Both the position numbers and the translations under genes were made by a program. Shown one piece after another: positions 15,049-24,335 of a stretch of 64,000 nt of DNA. The DNA is taken from positions 1,265,058 to 1,329,057 of the forward strand of contig NZ_FOTC01000001.1 of assembly GCF_900114455.1 (NCBI RefSeq), read 5' to 3'. The notes beneath the pieces are model-generated. The model saw only the letters and a list, made by a program, of their open reading frames with translations. It had not been told where the DNA came from and did no database searches. This stretch comes from Halogranum rubrum. Its GTDB lineage: Archaea; Halobacteriota; Halobacteria; Halobacteriales; Haloferacaceae. Positions within the stretch are counted from its first letter, which is position 1. Every line of letters starts with the position of its first letter.

Positions 15049-17168
15049 CACTGTCCCCCCTGCTCGAACATGAGCGTCGCACGGCACTCGCCGCAGTACT
15101 CGAAGATGCTGTGGTCGCTCTGTGGTGCGATTCCTTCGACGAGATGGCCGACGTCGTCCATGACTTTCTCCGCGGAGCCCTGACTGGTAAAGGGTTTGCC
15201 ACAGCGCGCGCACTCCAGCATCTCGCCCTCGTAGACCGTACTCCATCGCTCGCCGTCGCGGTTCTCGGGGAGGAGCGACAGGTCGAGTCCAGCCTCCATG
15301 GTGATGGCCGTCTCGGGACAACCCTCCTCGCACAGTTCGCAGTTGACGCAGTCTTCGTGGTTGAACTGGAGGTCACCGTCGTCGGTCCGCCGAATCGCGT
15401 CGGTCGGACAGAGCGTCGAACACGTCGGCGTGAGGTTGCAGGCGTCGGAGACGTCCATCCGCCCGAAGTTCTGTAGTCCGCGAATTACGTCGCGTTCCGG
15501 CGAACTGTGCTCGACGATGGTGCGGATACTCTCCAGCGTCCAATCGTGGTTGTTGTACTCGGGGTTCGGCTTCTCCTCGCGGACGACGCCGATCGACTCG
15601 TAGTCGCCTGCGGGAACGGGTGTCGTCTCCAGTCCACCGACGAAGTCGTCAAGTTCGTCGACGAACGCGCTCGGATCGTCGGCCTCGGGGGCGAGAAACG
15701 TCACCCGCTCGCCGAGTCCGAGGTCGGTCGTCGCCCGACCGAGACGGTCAACCAGTTCGGCCTTCGGGTCCGGTCCGGAGTGGAGACACGAGGAGCCACA
15801 ACCGACGATGGCGACGCCGTCGGCACCGGCGGCGAGCGCGTGCAACGCGTGCGCCTCGCCGACAGTATCGGTACAGTTGACGCGAACCGGGAGGATGGGT
15901 GCGTACGAGAGGTCGGCGCCAGCGGCCGACTGCCGCCCGTACTCGCGAAGCGCGTCGGCCGCGTACTCCGAGCAGACGAAGGCAACGACGGGCGTCTCGA
16001 TACCGGCAGTCTGGCGGTCGAACAGCCACCCGCTGCCGCGTTCCTCGGCGTCGAGGAGGGATTCGACTTCGCGGGCGATGCGACGGTTCGAGGGTTCGCG
16101 CAACTGGACGGCCCCGGTCGGACACGAACTCGTACAGGCCCCGCAGTTCATGCAGGCCACCTCGTCGAACTCGACTTCGTCCACCTTCGGCCGGTCGACG
16201 GCGTCGTGCGGGCAGGCGTCGACACAGACGGTACAGCCCTCTTGGCTCGACTCGCCCGCCGCACAGACGTCCATCTCCAAATCGAGGAACTTCGGTTTCT
16301 CGACGCCGCCGAGGTGGTGTTCGACGCTGGCGACGGTGGCGGCGTCGACGGGGCCGGTGTAGAAGCCGATTCGGCCACCTCGTGCGCCGTCCGTGGCTCC
16401 GGGGTAGACGACTTGGTCCACCTCGACGGTTCGCTGGACACCAGAAGCGTCGATGGCGTCGGTCGGACAGCAGTCGAGCCACTCGCCGTCGGGTGCGTTC
16501 GGCGAGATGTCGACCGGGCGGGCGGTCACCGCACCGTCCGGCCCCTGCTCGACACACTCCATACAGGAGATGCAGTCCTCGGTGACGAGCGCTTCGAGCG
16601 TGAGCGTGAACTCGCCGAACTCGCCGTCGACGCCGACGACACGGCCGCGTTCGATAGCGACGTCGTCGAGTCCGGAGACGCCCGCGAAGTCGTGACCGTG
16701 GGCGACGAGCGTCACGTCGGCGGTGTCGGCGAGTGCGGCGGCCGTCTCGGGGTCGCCGACGACGGCGACGCGGTCACCGGTCGTCTGCGAGACGTACCGA
16801 CTCGACGCTTCCTCCTGCAACCCGGCCGTCGTCGCGTTGATGAGTCGGGCGGTCTTGTCCGTCGACTCGTCGGCGGAGTGAACCCAACTCGTGCGCTCAC
16901 GGTGGTCGACGAAGGCCGTCGCCTCCGGATGGAGACCCTTCTCCTCGGCGAGCGTCTCGATTCGGCGCTGACAGCCGTCGTCGGTTGCAGTGGCGATTAT
17001 CTGGTCGAGTTCGTACTCGTCGACGAGCGCACCCATCGCGTCGAGTCCGTCCTGACAGAGAAGCTCAGAGCTCGCGACGACGTCGACGTCGCGGACGCCG
17101 TCGCGGACACCCTCCAAATCGAGGTCACAGGTGCCACCACAAGAACAGACGAATGCACCGACGTTCAT
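15048..17168 (-). CDS. HdrA/MvhD-like multi-cluster iron-sulfur protein
   Basis: This 706-residue protein combines several modules. Residues 1-90 resemble the HdrA N-terminus (VCSCGG, Cys 38, Cys 66). Residues 131-160 occupy the place of the HdrA FAD fold, but the nucleotide loop reads VVGDPETAAAL instead of GxGxxG. Residues 197-240 carry CxxCxxC plus a later CCP; 300-350 hold two ferredoxin-type clusters; 394-470 look like an MvhD domain with four Cys; 577-620 hold two more ferredoxin clusters; and 651-697 form a two-CxxC zinc ribbon. In methanogens HdrA and MvhD join hydrogenase or formate dehydrogenase to electron bifurcation. Here it probably passes electrons to or from the divergent formate-dehydrogenase-like complex; this is inference. 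Confidence 0.85.
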   Translation of the reverse strand: MNVGAFVCSCGGTCDLDLEGVRDGVRDVDVVASSELLCQDGLDAMGALVDEYELDQIIATATDDGCQRRIETLAEEKGLHPEATAFVDHRERTSWVHSADESTDKTARLINATTAGLQEEASSRYVSQTTGDRVAVVGDPETAAALADTADVTLVAHGHDFAGVSGLDDVAIERGRVVGVDGEFGEFTLTLEALVTEDCISCMECVEQGPDGAVTARPVDISPNAPDGEWLDCCPTDAIDASGVQRTVEVDQVVYPGATDGARGGRIGFYTGPVDAATVASVEHHLGGVEKPKFLDLEMDVCAAGESSQEGCTVCVDACPHDAVDRPKVDEVEFDEVACMNCGACTSSCPTGAVQLREPSNRRIAREVESLLDAEERGSGWLFDRQTAGIETPVVAFVCSEYAADALREYGRQSAAGADLSYAPILPVRVNCTDTVGEAHALHALAAGADGVAIVGCGSSCLHSGPDPKAELVDRLGRATTDLGLGERVTFLAPEADDPSAFVDELDDFVGGLETTPVPAGDYESIGVVREEKPNPEYNNHDWTLESIRTIVEHSSPERDVIRGLQNFGRMDVSDACNLTPTCSTLCPTDAIRRTDDGDLQFNHEDCVNCELCEEGCPETAITMEAGLDLSLLPENRDGERWSTVYEGEMLECARCGKPFTSQGSAEKVMDDVGHLVEGIAPQSDHSIFEYCGECRATLMFEQGGQ

Positions 17169-17374
17169 TGTCAGTTCTCACCCGGGGCACGCGCAAAGAG
17201 CTTGTGTCCGAGTACGGCTCTGTCGACGAATTCTTTCGGAATCGAGAGGTCAGTTTTGGAGTTCCGACAAACAGGAGAATACTTCCGCAAAGAAACCTCG
17301 ATTGCCGATAAACGAAGCGCCGCGGCCAGTGCACTCTTTACCGGCCCACTTGTTGCTCGGCTTAGCAGTAGGGA

Positions 17375-17398
17375 GTTCGCGTGTCGGAACGCGCGAAC
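17375..17398. promoter_or_regulatory. Inverted repeat just before the formate-dehydrogenase-type operon
   Basis: GTTCGCG (17375-17381) and CGCGAAC (17392-17398) form a 7-base inverted repeat with a 10-base spacer, ending 8 bases before ATG 17407. It may be an operator in the divergent 238-base region or a leader hairpin. Confidence 0.4.
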
Positions 17399-17406
17399 GG
17401 GATATT

Positions 17407-20400
17407 ATGAGCACCGAACCAGTTTCACTCGACTTAGACAGACGCTCGTTTTTGAAAGCGAGCGCACTCGCAGGGGGAATCGCGCTCGGCGGCGGTGGGG
17501 CCGGACACGCACTCGCAGCGGACGACGGCGAGACGGACGGAGCCGACACCGGGACCGAACTCACGAAGACCATCTGTAACTTCTGTGCGGTCGGTTGCGG
17601 GTTCAAGGCCGAACGTGACGGTAACGCCTTCGTGGGCCAAGAGCCGTGGCACGAACACCCGGTCAACAACGGGTCGCTCTGCTCGAAGGGCGCGGCCATC
17701 TACGGCAGCGAACACTCCGAGCGACGGCTCAAACATCCGATGGAGAAGCAAGACGGGTCGTGGCGGAAGCTCTCGTGGGACGACGCCTACGAGAAAGTCT
17801 CCAGCGAACTCACCCGCATCAAAGAGGAGTACGGTCCGGACAGCGTGATGTGGATGGGCAGCGCCCACCACTCCAACGAGGAGGCGTACGCCTTCCGGAA
17901 ACTCGCCTCGTTCTACGGGACGAACAACGTCGACCACCAGGCACGCATCTGCCACTCCACCACCGTCGCCGGCTTGGCGAACACGTGGGGTTACGGGGCG
18001 ATGACCCAGACCATCAACGACTACCGGAACTTCGACCTCAACCTCATCATCGGGCAGAACCCCGCCGAGGCCCACCCGATTGCGATGCAGCACATCCTCG
18101 AAGGCCAAAGACGGGGCGGAACAATCGTCTCCGTCGACCCACGGTTCACGAAGACGTCGGCGCACGCCGACTACTACTACCGGATGCGACCCGGCACCGA
18201 CGTCGCGCTCATGATGGGCGTCATGCGATATCTACGTGAGCAGGACGAACTCGACCAGGAGATGCTGGACGAGCGAGTCATGGGGTGGCCCGACGTCGAC
18301 GCCGAACTCGACGAGTACGACCTCGAAACGGTCTCCGACATCACGTGGATGTCCGTCGAGCAGATTCAGGAACTCGGCGACCTCATCATCGAGAACAAAC
18401 CCAACGTCCAAATCGAGTGGGCGATGGGCGGCACACAGCACAACAACGGGACGCAGAACATCCGTTCGTACGCACTGCTCTCGTTGGCCTCCGGGTCGGC
18501 GGCGCGTTCTGGCGGCGGCCTGCAAGTGATGCGCGGCCACGCCAACGTGCAGGGGGCGACCGACCTCGCCGTCGCCAGCCACATCTTGCCGGGCTACTAC
18601 TCCGTCGGGTCACCGGGGTCGTGGCAGTACTGGTGCGACGTCTGGTCGAAGAGCCCCTACACGAGCGGGACGGTCGAGTTCGAGGAGTTGTACGAGGAGT
18701 ACGGCATGATGCCCGACGACCTCTACACCAAGGGCAACTCCTACGCCTCGTACAAGAAGGCGGGGAACCCCGAGTCGTCCGACGCCGACGGGGGCGGCAA
18801 CCAGCGTAGCGACTCGTTCCCGAGCGAGCAGTCGATGATGTTCCAGAAGGGACTGACCGTCGCTCGCTGGTACGACGGTGCGCTCCCGCAGGAAGAGCGT
18901 CTCGTCGACTCGGAACTCTACCAGCCAAACGAGTTGAAGGCCGTCGTCATCTGGGGGCACTCGGCGAACTCCATCACCGAGATGGACAAGATGAAAGAGG
19001 CGATGGACAACCTCGATTTGGTCGTCATCGTCGACCTCTTCCCGTCGGTGGCGAGCGTCATGCCCGACCGGGACAACGTCGTCGTCCTCTCGGCGTCGAG
19101 TCAGTACGAACATCACCGTTCGCTGACGAACTCTCATCGCTCCGTTCAGTGGAGCGACCCGGTTCGGCCGCCCTCGGGCAACACCAAACCGGACATGCAG
19201 ATCATGCAGGAACTCGCCGACCGACTCGGTTTCGGCGAACACTTCGACTGGGGGTCGGGGTCGGAGATTTACAACGGCAAATCGACGTACCAAGAGGCGC
19301 TCCGCGAGGTCAACCTCGGGGTTCGGACCATCGGCTATCAGCAGGACCCCGAACGGCTAGAGAAACAGCGTGAGTACGACTACGCGTTCAGTACGGAGAA
19401 CCTCCGCTGTAACGAGGAGGGACTGCCGGTCAGCGGCGAGTACTGGCAACTACCGTGGCCGTGTTGGGGTGAGGGCCACCCCGGCACGCCCATCATCTGG
19501 AACGACGACATGGACCCCCGCGAGGGCGGTCACGACTTCCGTGCCCGGTGGGGTATCGACGCCCCCGCTCCCGACGAGTGGGAGCAGATGAGCACGGGCG
19601 ACAAGTCGTACCCGATGCAGGCGACCGTCGAGCAGGAGGGCGAAGCGGGACTCGACCTCCTCAGAGACTCCTACGAACCCGAGTGGTGGGACGCGACCGT
19701 CTACGGCGTCCCCCAGTATCCCGGTTTCACGACGACGCTTCCCGAGGACTACACGAATCCCGACGCGCTGAGTCTCCCGTACGAGTACGCGTTGGACCCG
19801 ACGAAGTCCGTCTACGACACGGCCGTCGCGATGAACGAGCGGTACGGGACGAACTACGACGAGGAGTTCTACGAGCAGTACGACTACAAGCAACCCGACG
19901 CGCCGACTGGTCGAGGGCGTGCACGCGCCGTCTCGTGGAACTTCATCGACACCGTGCCGGTCCACCGCGAACCGATAGAGAGTCCGCGACCGGACCTCGT
20001 CGAGCAGTGGCCGGCCAACGGCGAGCAGAACAACTTCTACCGCCTCGACCAGAACAACGCCGTCGTCCAGAAAGAGGCGACGGCGAAGGCGGCCAGACAG
20101 GAGGTAAACACTGTCCTCACCTCGGGTCGGCAGGTCGAACACCAAGGCGGTGGTGCGGAGTCGCGGTCGAACATCTACACCGCCGACCTGCAACCGCACA
20201 TGTACGCGGAGATTCATCCGACGATGGCCGAGGACCTCGACGTCGAGGGCGGTGACCTCGTCGTCATCGAGACGACGGACCGTGGGTCGATACTCGTGAA
20301 GGCGCGAGTGACCCACCGGCCGAACGAGAAAGAGACGTTCCTCCCCTACCACTGGGGCGGCGTCTGGCACGGCAAGAGCCTCGAAGCGAAGTATCCCGAC

Positions 20401-20670
20401 GGGCATCTGCCCTACGCCATCGGCGACTCGGTGAACCTCATCACCGGGAAGGGGTACGACGTGGAGACGCAGATGCAGGAGACGAAGGCGGCGCTGTGCC
20501 GCGTCGAGAAGGCGACGACCGAGTTGGTCCAAGAGTTGAGCATGAAACCGATTTCGAAAGGTGGCCTCGACGACGAGGCTGACCTCTCGGCGCTCACCTT
20601 CCCGCAGGACCGCGAGGGTATCGGCGAACAGAAAGACTTCGACGTGCGTGAGAACACGACGATTCAGTGA
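17407..20670 (+). CDS. Formate-dehydrogenase-type molybdopterin oxidoreductase, catalytic subunit
   Basis: This 1087-residue protein has a Tat signal (DRRSFLKASALAGG... ending near AHALA-like residues 33-38), so it is exported across the membrane. A [4Fe-4S] site uses Cys 57, 60, 64 and 92. In ARICHSTTV, Cys 182 occupies the position of selenocysteine in FdnG-like formate dehydrogenases, with the following His conserved. The IIGQNPAEAHPIAMQ segment and the C-terminal molybdopterin-dinucleotide domain complete the family pattern. It should oxidise formate (or reduce CO2) on the outer side of the membrane, passing electrons to the next three gene products. A formate-related substrate is the best guess. 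Confidence 0.9.
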   Translation: MSTEPVSLDLDRRSFLKASALAGGIALGGGGAGHALAADDGETDGADTGTELTKTICNFCAVGCGFKAERDGNAFVGQEPWHEHPVNNGSLCSKGAAIYGSEHSERRLKHPMEKQDGSWRKLSWDDAYEKVSSELTRIKEEYGPDSVMWMGSAHHSNEEAYAFRKLASFYGTNNVDHQARICHSTTVAGLANTWGYGAMTQTINDYRNFDLNLIIGQNPAEAHPIAMQHILEGQRRGGTIVSVDPRFTKTSAHADYYYRMRPGTDVALMMGVMRYLREQDELDQEMLDERVMGWPDVDAELDEYDLETVSDITWMSVEQIQELGDLIIENKPNVQIEWAMGGTQHNNGTQNIRSYALLSLASGSAARSGGGLQVMRGHANVQGATDLAVASHILPGYYSVGSPGSWQYWCDVWSKSPYTSGTVEFEELYEEYGMMPDDLYTKGNSYASYKKAGNPESSDADGGGNQRSDSFPSEQSMMFQKGLTVARWYDGALPQEERLVDSELYQPNELKAVVIWGHSANSITEMDKMKEAMDNLDLVVIVDLFPSVASVMPDRDNVVVLSASSQYEHHRSLTNSHRSVQWSDPVRPPSGNTKPDMQIMQELADRLGFGEHFDWGSGSEIYNGKSTYQEALREVNLGVRTIGYQQDPERLEKQREYDYAFSTENLRCNEEGLPVSGEYWQLPWPCWGEGHPGTPIIWNDDMDPREGGHDFRARWGIDAPAPDEWEQMSTGDKSYPMQATVEQEGEAGLDLLRDSYEPEWWDATVYGVPQYPGFTTTLPEDYTNPDALSLPYEYALDPTKSVYDTAVAMNERYGTNYDEEFYEQYDYKQPDAPTGRGRARAVSWNFIDTVPVHREPIESPRPDLVEQWPANGEQNNFYRLDQNNAVVQKEATAKAARQEVNTVLTSGRQVEHQGGGAESRSNIYTADLQPHMYAEIHPTMAEDLDVEGGDLVVIETTDRGSILVKARVTHRPNEKETFLPYHWGGVWHGKSLEAKYPDGHLPYAIGDSVNLITGKGYDVETQMQETKAALCRVEKATTELVQELSMKPISKGGLDDEADLSALTFPQDREGIGEQKDFDVRENTTIQ

Positions 20671-20672
20671 TT

Positions 20673-21341
20673 ATGTCGACAGAGAACAACGAGGAAGTGA
20701 TGGGACAAGGTGTGATGAGTACCGGCGACGGTGCGCGCATCTTCCCCGACGTCGAAGCGTGTATCGACTGTGGCGGCTGTGTCGTCGCCTGCAAACGAAC
20801 GTGGGACATCGGCCCCGGCGAACAGCGAATCAGCATCTCGACGATGCTGGAGGGCCAAGAGGGAGCGAAGGGGCTCAACGCGTCGAGTTCGCAGGCGCTC
20901 GCACAGGGCAAGTCGCCCGGCGAGACGAGCGTCCCGATGCAGTGTTACCACTGCGACAACGCACCCTGTGTCTCGGTCTGTCCGGTCGACTCGCTGGTCA
21001 AGAAGGACAACGGGTTCGTCGAAGTTCGGGAGAACCTCTGTGTCGGCTGTCAGTACTGCCTGACCGCGTGTCCGTTCGGCGCACCGCAGTTCCCCGAGTC
21101 CGACGACGGTGCGGCGCAACTGTTCGGCAGCGGCGGAACGATGGACAAGTGTACGATGTGCGAAGACCGCCAAGACGTCGGCAAGGGGCCGGCCTGCGCC
21201 GAAGAGTGTGCGACGGACGCCATCCTCGTCGGCACGTCGACCGAAATCGCCGACGAACTCGACGAACGTGGGAGTAAGCCGTTCTTCAACGACAAGGCGA
21301 TGGAAGTCATCTTCGGCGAGGACGCGGAGGCGTTCGAATGA
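20673..21341 (+). CDS. Formate-dehydrogenase-type 4x[4Fe-4S] electron-transfer subunit
   Basis: This ferredoxin-like subunit (222 residues from ATG 20673; a GTG at 20667 overlapping the previous stop would add two) has four cysteine clusters: CIDCGGCVVACKR, CYHCDNAPCVSVCP, CVGCQYCLTACP and CTMCEDR...CAEEC. This is the FdnH/HybA/DmsB layout, a wire between the molybdopterin subunit and a membrane cytochrome b. It lacks its own signal peptide and is probably co-exported with the Tat-signal subunit. Confidence 0.92.
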   Translation: MSTENNEEVMGQGVMSTGDGARIFPDVEACIDCGGCVVACKRTWDIGPGEQRISISTMLEGQEGAKGLNASSSQALAQGKSPGETSVPMQCYHCDNAPCVSVCPVDSLVKKDNGFVEVRENLCVGCQYCLTACPFGAPQFPESDDGAAQLFGSGGTMDKCTMCEDRQDVGKGPACAEECATDAILVGTSTEIADELDERGSKPFFNDKAMEVIFGEDAEAFE

Positions 21342-21781
21342 GTGACCTCCCAGAGACAGAAGACTACAGCGGCCTCAGCATCGCCGTCAACGCCGTCGTC
21401 GCACTCGCCGTCACCGCGCTCATCCTCTGGTGGGCCAGCGGGTTCGCCGTCGACTTCGAGGCGTTGTTCCGAGTGCAACCGACCGTCGAAGGCGGCGGCA
21501 TCGGCGCGGACTGGGTCGCGGGCAACAACATCTGGTGGCTGACGGGCGCCATCAAACTCGTCCACCTCGCCGACGTGGTGATGGGGGCGTTCATCCTCCT
21601 GATGGTGTTCGTCCACTGGGGTGCGTTCCGACGGTTGGCATCGCAGATGCGCCCGCCGGGGAGCGCCCGAGCGACGCGTGACGGGGCTGTCACCGACGGC
21701 GGACAGAGTCGCGTCGACGACGCAGAGCACGAGCGCCGCGATAGCGACGGGACTGCGACAGCGAAGGGAGGTGACCGCTGA
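21338..21781 (+). CDS. Small membrane protein of the formate-dehydrogenase-type operon
   Basis: This 147-residue protein has hydrophobic helices near residues 14-33 and 68-93, the second containing HLADVVMGAFILLMVFVHW with two His that could contact haem or quinone. The C-terminal 40 residues are polar and low-complexity. It is coupled by 4-base overlap to the Fe-S subunit before it and touches the cytochrome gene after it, so it is probably an extra membrane subunit. I know no named family. Confidence 0.8.
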   Translation: MSDLPETEDYSGLSIAVNAVVALAVTALILWWASGFAVDFEALFRVQPTVEGGGIGADWVAGNNIWWLTGAIKLVHLADVVMGAFILLMVFVHWGAFRRLASQMRPPGSARATRDGAVTDGGQSRVDDAEHERRDSDGTATAKGGDR

Positions 21782-22788
21782 TGGGGACGAACCTTGACCA
21801 CGGGAAGTTCACGAAGATGACGACGACGTTCCACACGCTGCTCGCGTTGGACGTGTTCATCCTCTTCTTCTCGGGGTACAGCCTGATGTTCAACGACGAA
21901 CTCTGGTGGATGGTGCTCCTGATGGGCGGCAACACCGGCGTCCTCGCCGTCCACCGACTCGCGGGTGCAGGGCTGCTCACGCTCATCACGTTCTGGATGC
22001 TGATGATGGTGACGACGGACACGGGGCGGAGCAACTTCCGCGAGATTCTCCCCACGAAGGGCGACGTGTTGGCGTTCGTCCAAGACATCAAGTTCGTCCT
22101 CGGACGCGCCGACGAACGACATCCGAACGCTCGGCAGTTCGCCGGCTACAAGGCCGACGAGGTGCCGTTGCTCTCGTACATCGGCAAGGGTGTCGTGTTC
22201 ATCTTCGCCACGGAGTTGACGCTCTTGAGCATCTCCGGCGTCCTCATCTGGAGTAAGACGGGCGTCGTCAGCCTGTTCGCCACCAAGACGGCGGCGACGG
22301 CGTTCGTCGTCTTCCACGGTCTGCTCGGCGTCATCATGCTGATGGGAATCATGTTCCACATCTTCGAGCACAGCTTCCACCCGGCGTTCTTCCCGGTGGA
22401 GGTCAAGGCGTTCATCCCGCGCTCGGAGATTCCGGAGTCCCACGAACACGACGACGCTGAGACGACGGGTATCGAGCGACTCACGCTGTCGCGACACTGG
22501 GGGTGGGCGACGCACGTCGTCGGCGCGTTCACCGTCATCGGCATCGTCAGCGTCATGGTCGGTAGTATCTTCGACGAAGGGTTCCCCGTGCCGGCGGACC
22601 TCGCTGTTGGCGGCGGACCGACGGACCTGCTCTTGACCATCGGCATCAACATCGGCGTCTTCGTGTTGTTCCTCGGCATGGTGCTGCAGATGTACGGGAA
22701 CCTCCTGCGCGTGCGCTGGGAACGGCAACTGAAGACGCGTCGTTCGCGGACGGCCACCGACGGCAGCGGAAGCCGAAGCGACGACTGA
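21781..22788 (+). CDS. Cytochrome b subunit, FdnI-like
   Basis: This 335-residue membrane protein begins MGTNLDHGKFTKMTTTFHTLLALDVFIL. The first His-containing helices resemble the N-terminus of di-haem cytochrome b561/FdnI proteins. Candidate haem ligands are FHTLL, the later AVHRLAG, VFHGLLG and MFHIFEHSFH. Besides the four core helices there is a C-terminal extension with two further helices (around residues 245-315). It should anchor the complex and pass electrons to the menaquinone pool. Confidence 0.9.
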   Translation: MGTNLDHGKFTKMTTTFHTLLALDVFILFFSGYSLMFNDELWWMVLLMGGNTGVLAVHRLAGAGLLTLITFWMLMMVTTDTGRSNFREILPTKGDVLAFVQDIKFVLGRADERHPNARQFAGYKADEVPLLSYIGKGVVFIFATELTLLSISGVLIWSKTGVVSLFATKTAATAFVVFHGLLGVIMLMGIMFHIFEHSFHPAFFPVEVKAFIPRSEIPESHEHDDAETTGIERLTLSRHWGWATHVVGAFTVIGIVSVMVGSIFDEGFPVPADLAVGGGPTDLLLTIGINIGVFVLFLGMVLQMYGNLLRVRWERQLKTRRSRTATDGSGSRSDD

Positions 22789-22833
22789 CTCGGTAGCCGA
22801 AGCGTTCGAGAGAGGAGAGACGACCCAGACGAC

Positions 22834-23238
22834 TCAGTAGCCGTCGACGAGACCGAGACTCTCCTCGGAGAGGTCGACGGCGACGTCCTGTCGCGTGTGC
22901 GTGTTTATCTGTTCGATGTTTCGTGTGAGAACTTCGAGGATATCCTTCGGTTCGGGGTAGACGAGCATGTTGCCGTCGTCGTCTTCCATCACCAGTTGCG
23001 TGTCGGCGAGTGCAATCTGGTTGTTCTCGATGCTCGCGACGATGGCGGGGAGCGCCTCTGCACCGCCGCCGTCACCTTCCGAAACGCGCGTGATGTAGAT
23101 GCTGTCGAGACCGATGAGGTCTTTGTACTCGCGGACACGCTCCGCACAGGTGACCATGTCGCGGGTCACCGCCGTCTTCTCGGGGTTGCCGTGTTCACCC
23201 TCGTAGCAGTGCTTGCAGACCCGCAGTTCCATGCGCAT
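22834..23238 (-). CDS. Conserved haloarchaeal protein with a CxxC motif
   Basis: This 134-residue protein (MRMELRVCKHCYEGEHGNPEKT...) has one CxxC pair near its start, a further Cys about 25 residues later, a central acidic strand region (ALADTQLVMEDDDGNMLVYPEP) and a helical end. The ATG at 23238 was preferred over one nine codons upstream because it puts the conserved Cys pair at the usual place. Function unknown; convergent with the cytochrome gene. Confidence 0.7.
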   Translation of the reverse strand: MRMELRVCKHCYEGEHGNPEKTAVTRDMVTCAERVREYKDLIGLDSIYITRVSEGDGGGAEALPAIVASIENNQIALADTQLVMEDDDGNMLVYPEPKDILEVLTRNIEQINTHTRQDVAVDLSEESLGLVDGY

Positions 23239-23342
23239 GGAAACAGGGGTCGTAACGCGCGGCAAAAACAGTTGGCAAGCCGGGAAACCTCCGAGACGTG
23301 TTCGGCCCGGACGCTTTTGGGACTCTCCCTCATACTTCGTCT

Positions 23343-23534
23343 ATGGCCGGCATCCTCAGCAGTATCTACAGCGTAGGCATCCTCCTCGTCGCACTCGGAC
23401 TCGGGTTCGCGACCCTCTGGGTCACGCGCGACGACGACCGCCCGATTCGCGGAGTGACGACCCTGTCCTCGCTGCTCGTCTTCGGCGCAGTCGCCGTGTT
23501 CCTCGTCGCACTGGTCGTCAAGTACGCCTTCTAG
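23343..23534 (+). CDS. Small two-helix membrane protein, 63 residues
   Basis: MAGILSSIYSVGILLVALGL is the first of two hydrophobic helices; the second is near residues 40-60, ending VALVVKYAF. An AT-rich CTTTTGG at 23313-23319 is at promoter distance from ATG 23343. Function unknown. Confidence 0.7.
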   Translation: MAGILSSIYSVGILLVALGLGFATLWVTRDDDRPIRGVTTLSSLLVFGAVAVFLVALVVKYAF

Positions 23535-23642
23535 CGACGTCTCGTCGGGTCTGTCTCTGTGGTGGAGTGGCGGAGCAGTTTCGACTCATTCGTGTGGTGT
23601 GTCACCGTTACACACAAGAACGCTCGTTCCGAGTAACAGTGT

Positions 23643-23936
23643 ATGGAGCTCGCGTTCCGCCTGTTCGTCGCGGTGTTCGTCATCGTCGCTCCATCTCTGC
23701 TCTTCGTCGGCCTGTGGCGCGGACTCCACGCCCTCCGCGACGACCACCTCGTCGCTCGAATGGAAGACCACGCACGGACCGACGACCAGCGGCGCTCCCC
23801 AGCACTGCCGTTCGTCCCTCCGACCGGCAAGCGAGAGACGACTACTCGAGTGAGCGCCGTCGCCTGTGGAACCTGCGGCACGCCCAACCCGGACGGAGTG
23901 ACGTTCTGCCACGAGTGTCTCGCTCGCCTCGGGTGA
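23643..23936 (+). CDS. Membrane-anchored zinc-ribbon protein
   Basis: This 97-residue protein has one N-terminal membrane helix (LAFRLFVAVFVIVAPSLLFV), a short charged linker, and a C-terminal zinc ribbon CGTCGTPNPDGVTFCHECL. This layout is common among haloarchaeal proteins of unknown role. Confidence 0.75.
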   Translation: MELAFRLFVAVFVIVAPSLLFVGLWRGLHALRDDHLVARMEDHARTDDQRRSPALPFVPPTGKRETTTRVSAVACGTCGTPNPDGVTFCHECLARLG

Positions 23937-24335
23937 TTCGAAGACCAGTATGTATAGTTCGTGATAATACGGTCGTCTCCTACACTATCACGTCGTGGAG
24001 ATTAGTCATAAACAACCGTTTCAGGGGCTATTCAACACGAATTATCGCCCATTGAGAACCGTGACATACATGTCAGATGTGCGTAAGACTCATATTCGAG
24101 TAAAGATTTAGTGTAGGTATGCACTGGACGCACAAACGAAACCAGACGAAAGCAGAGCACAAGAAACAAGAGTCGCGTAGCGGAACGAAGTGGTCGTTCG
24201 TCGCAGCGACGATGATTGCAGCGTAGACGGCGTACACTCTTTTCTTTCGACAGTGTCGTTCTGCGATGAGCGGCAGCTATCGCTATCGACAGTTGGAAAA
24301 ACGGGAAGTCGGAAGAACGACCCCGTGGTGAGGTC
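23937..24335. other. AT-richer intergenic region with a short palindrome and two possible micro-ORFs
   Basis: About 400 bases without a clear gene. TGACATACATGTCA (24062-24075) is an inverted repeat. Two ATGs have TATA-like elements about 26 bases upstream: 24070 (13 codons, MSDVRKTHIRVKI) and 24119-24226 (35 residues, basic start MHWTHKRNQTK and hydrophobic end WSFVAATMIAA). Neither can be confirmed from sequence alone. Confidence 0.35.
24297..24301 (-). terminator. Oligo-T terminator of sucCD
   Basis: The minus strand reads five T residues about 35 bases after the sucD stop, in a GC-flanked context. Short T-runs end transcription in archaea. Confidence 0.45.

Noticed and set aside
15507-17579. 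Long plus-strand frame of about 690 codons opposite the HdrA-like gene
   Set aside because: It is the mirror frame of a gene with clear Fe-S motifs; its product is Arg/Asp/Val-rich with no recognisable domain, as expected for antisense frames in G+C-rich DNA.
17950-17955. Selenocysteine (TGA) in the formate-dehydrogenase-type subunit
   Set aside because: The codon at the expected position in ARICHSTT is TGC, an ordinary Cys, and there is no in-frame TGA.
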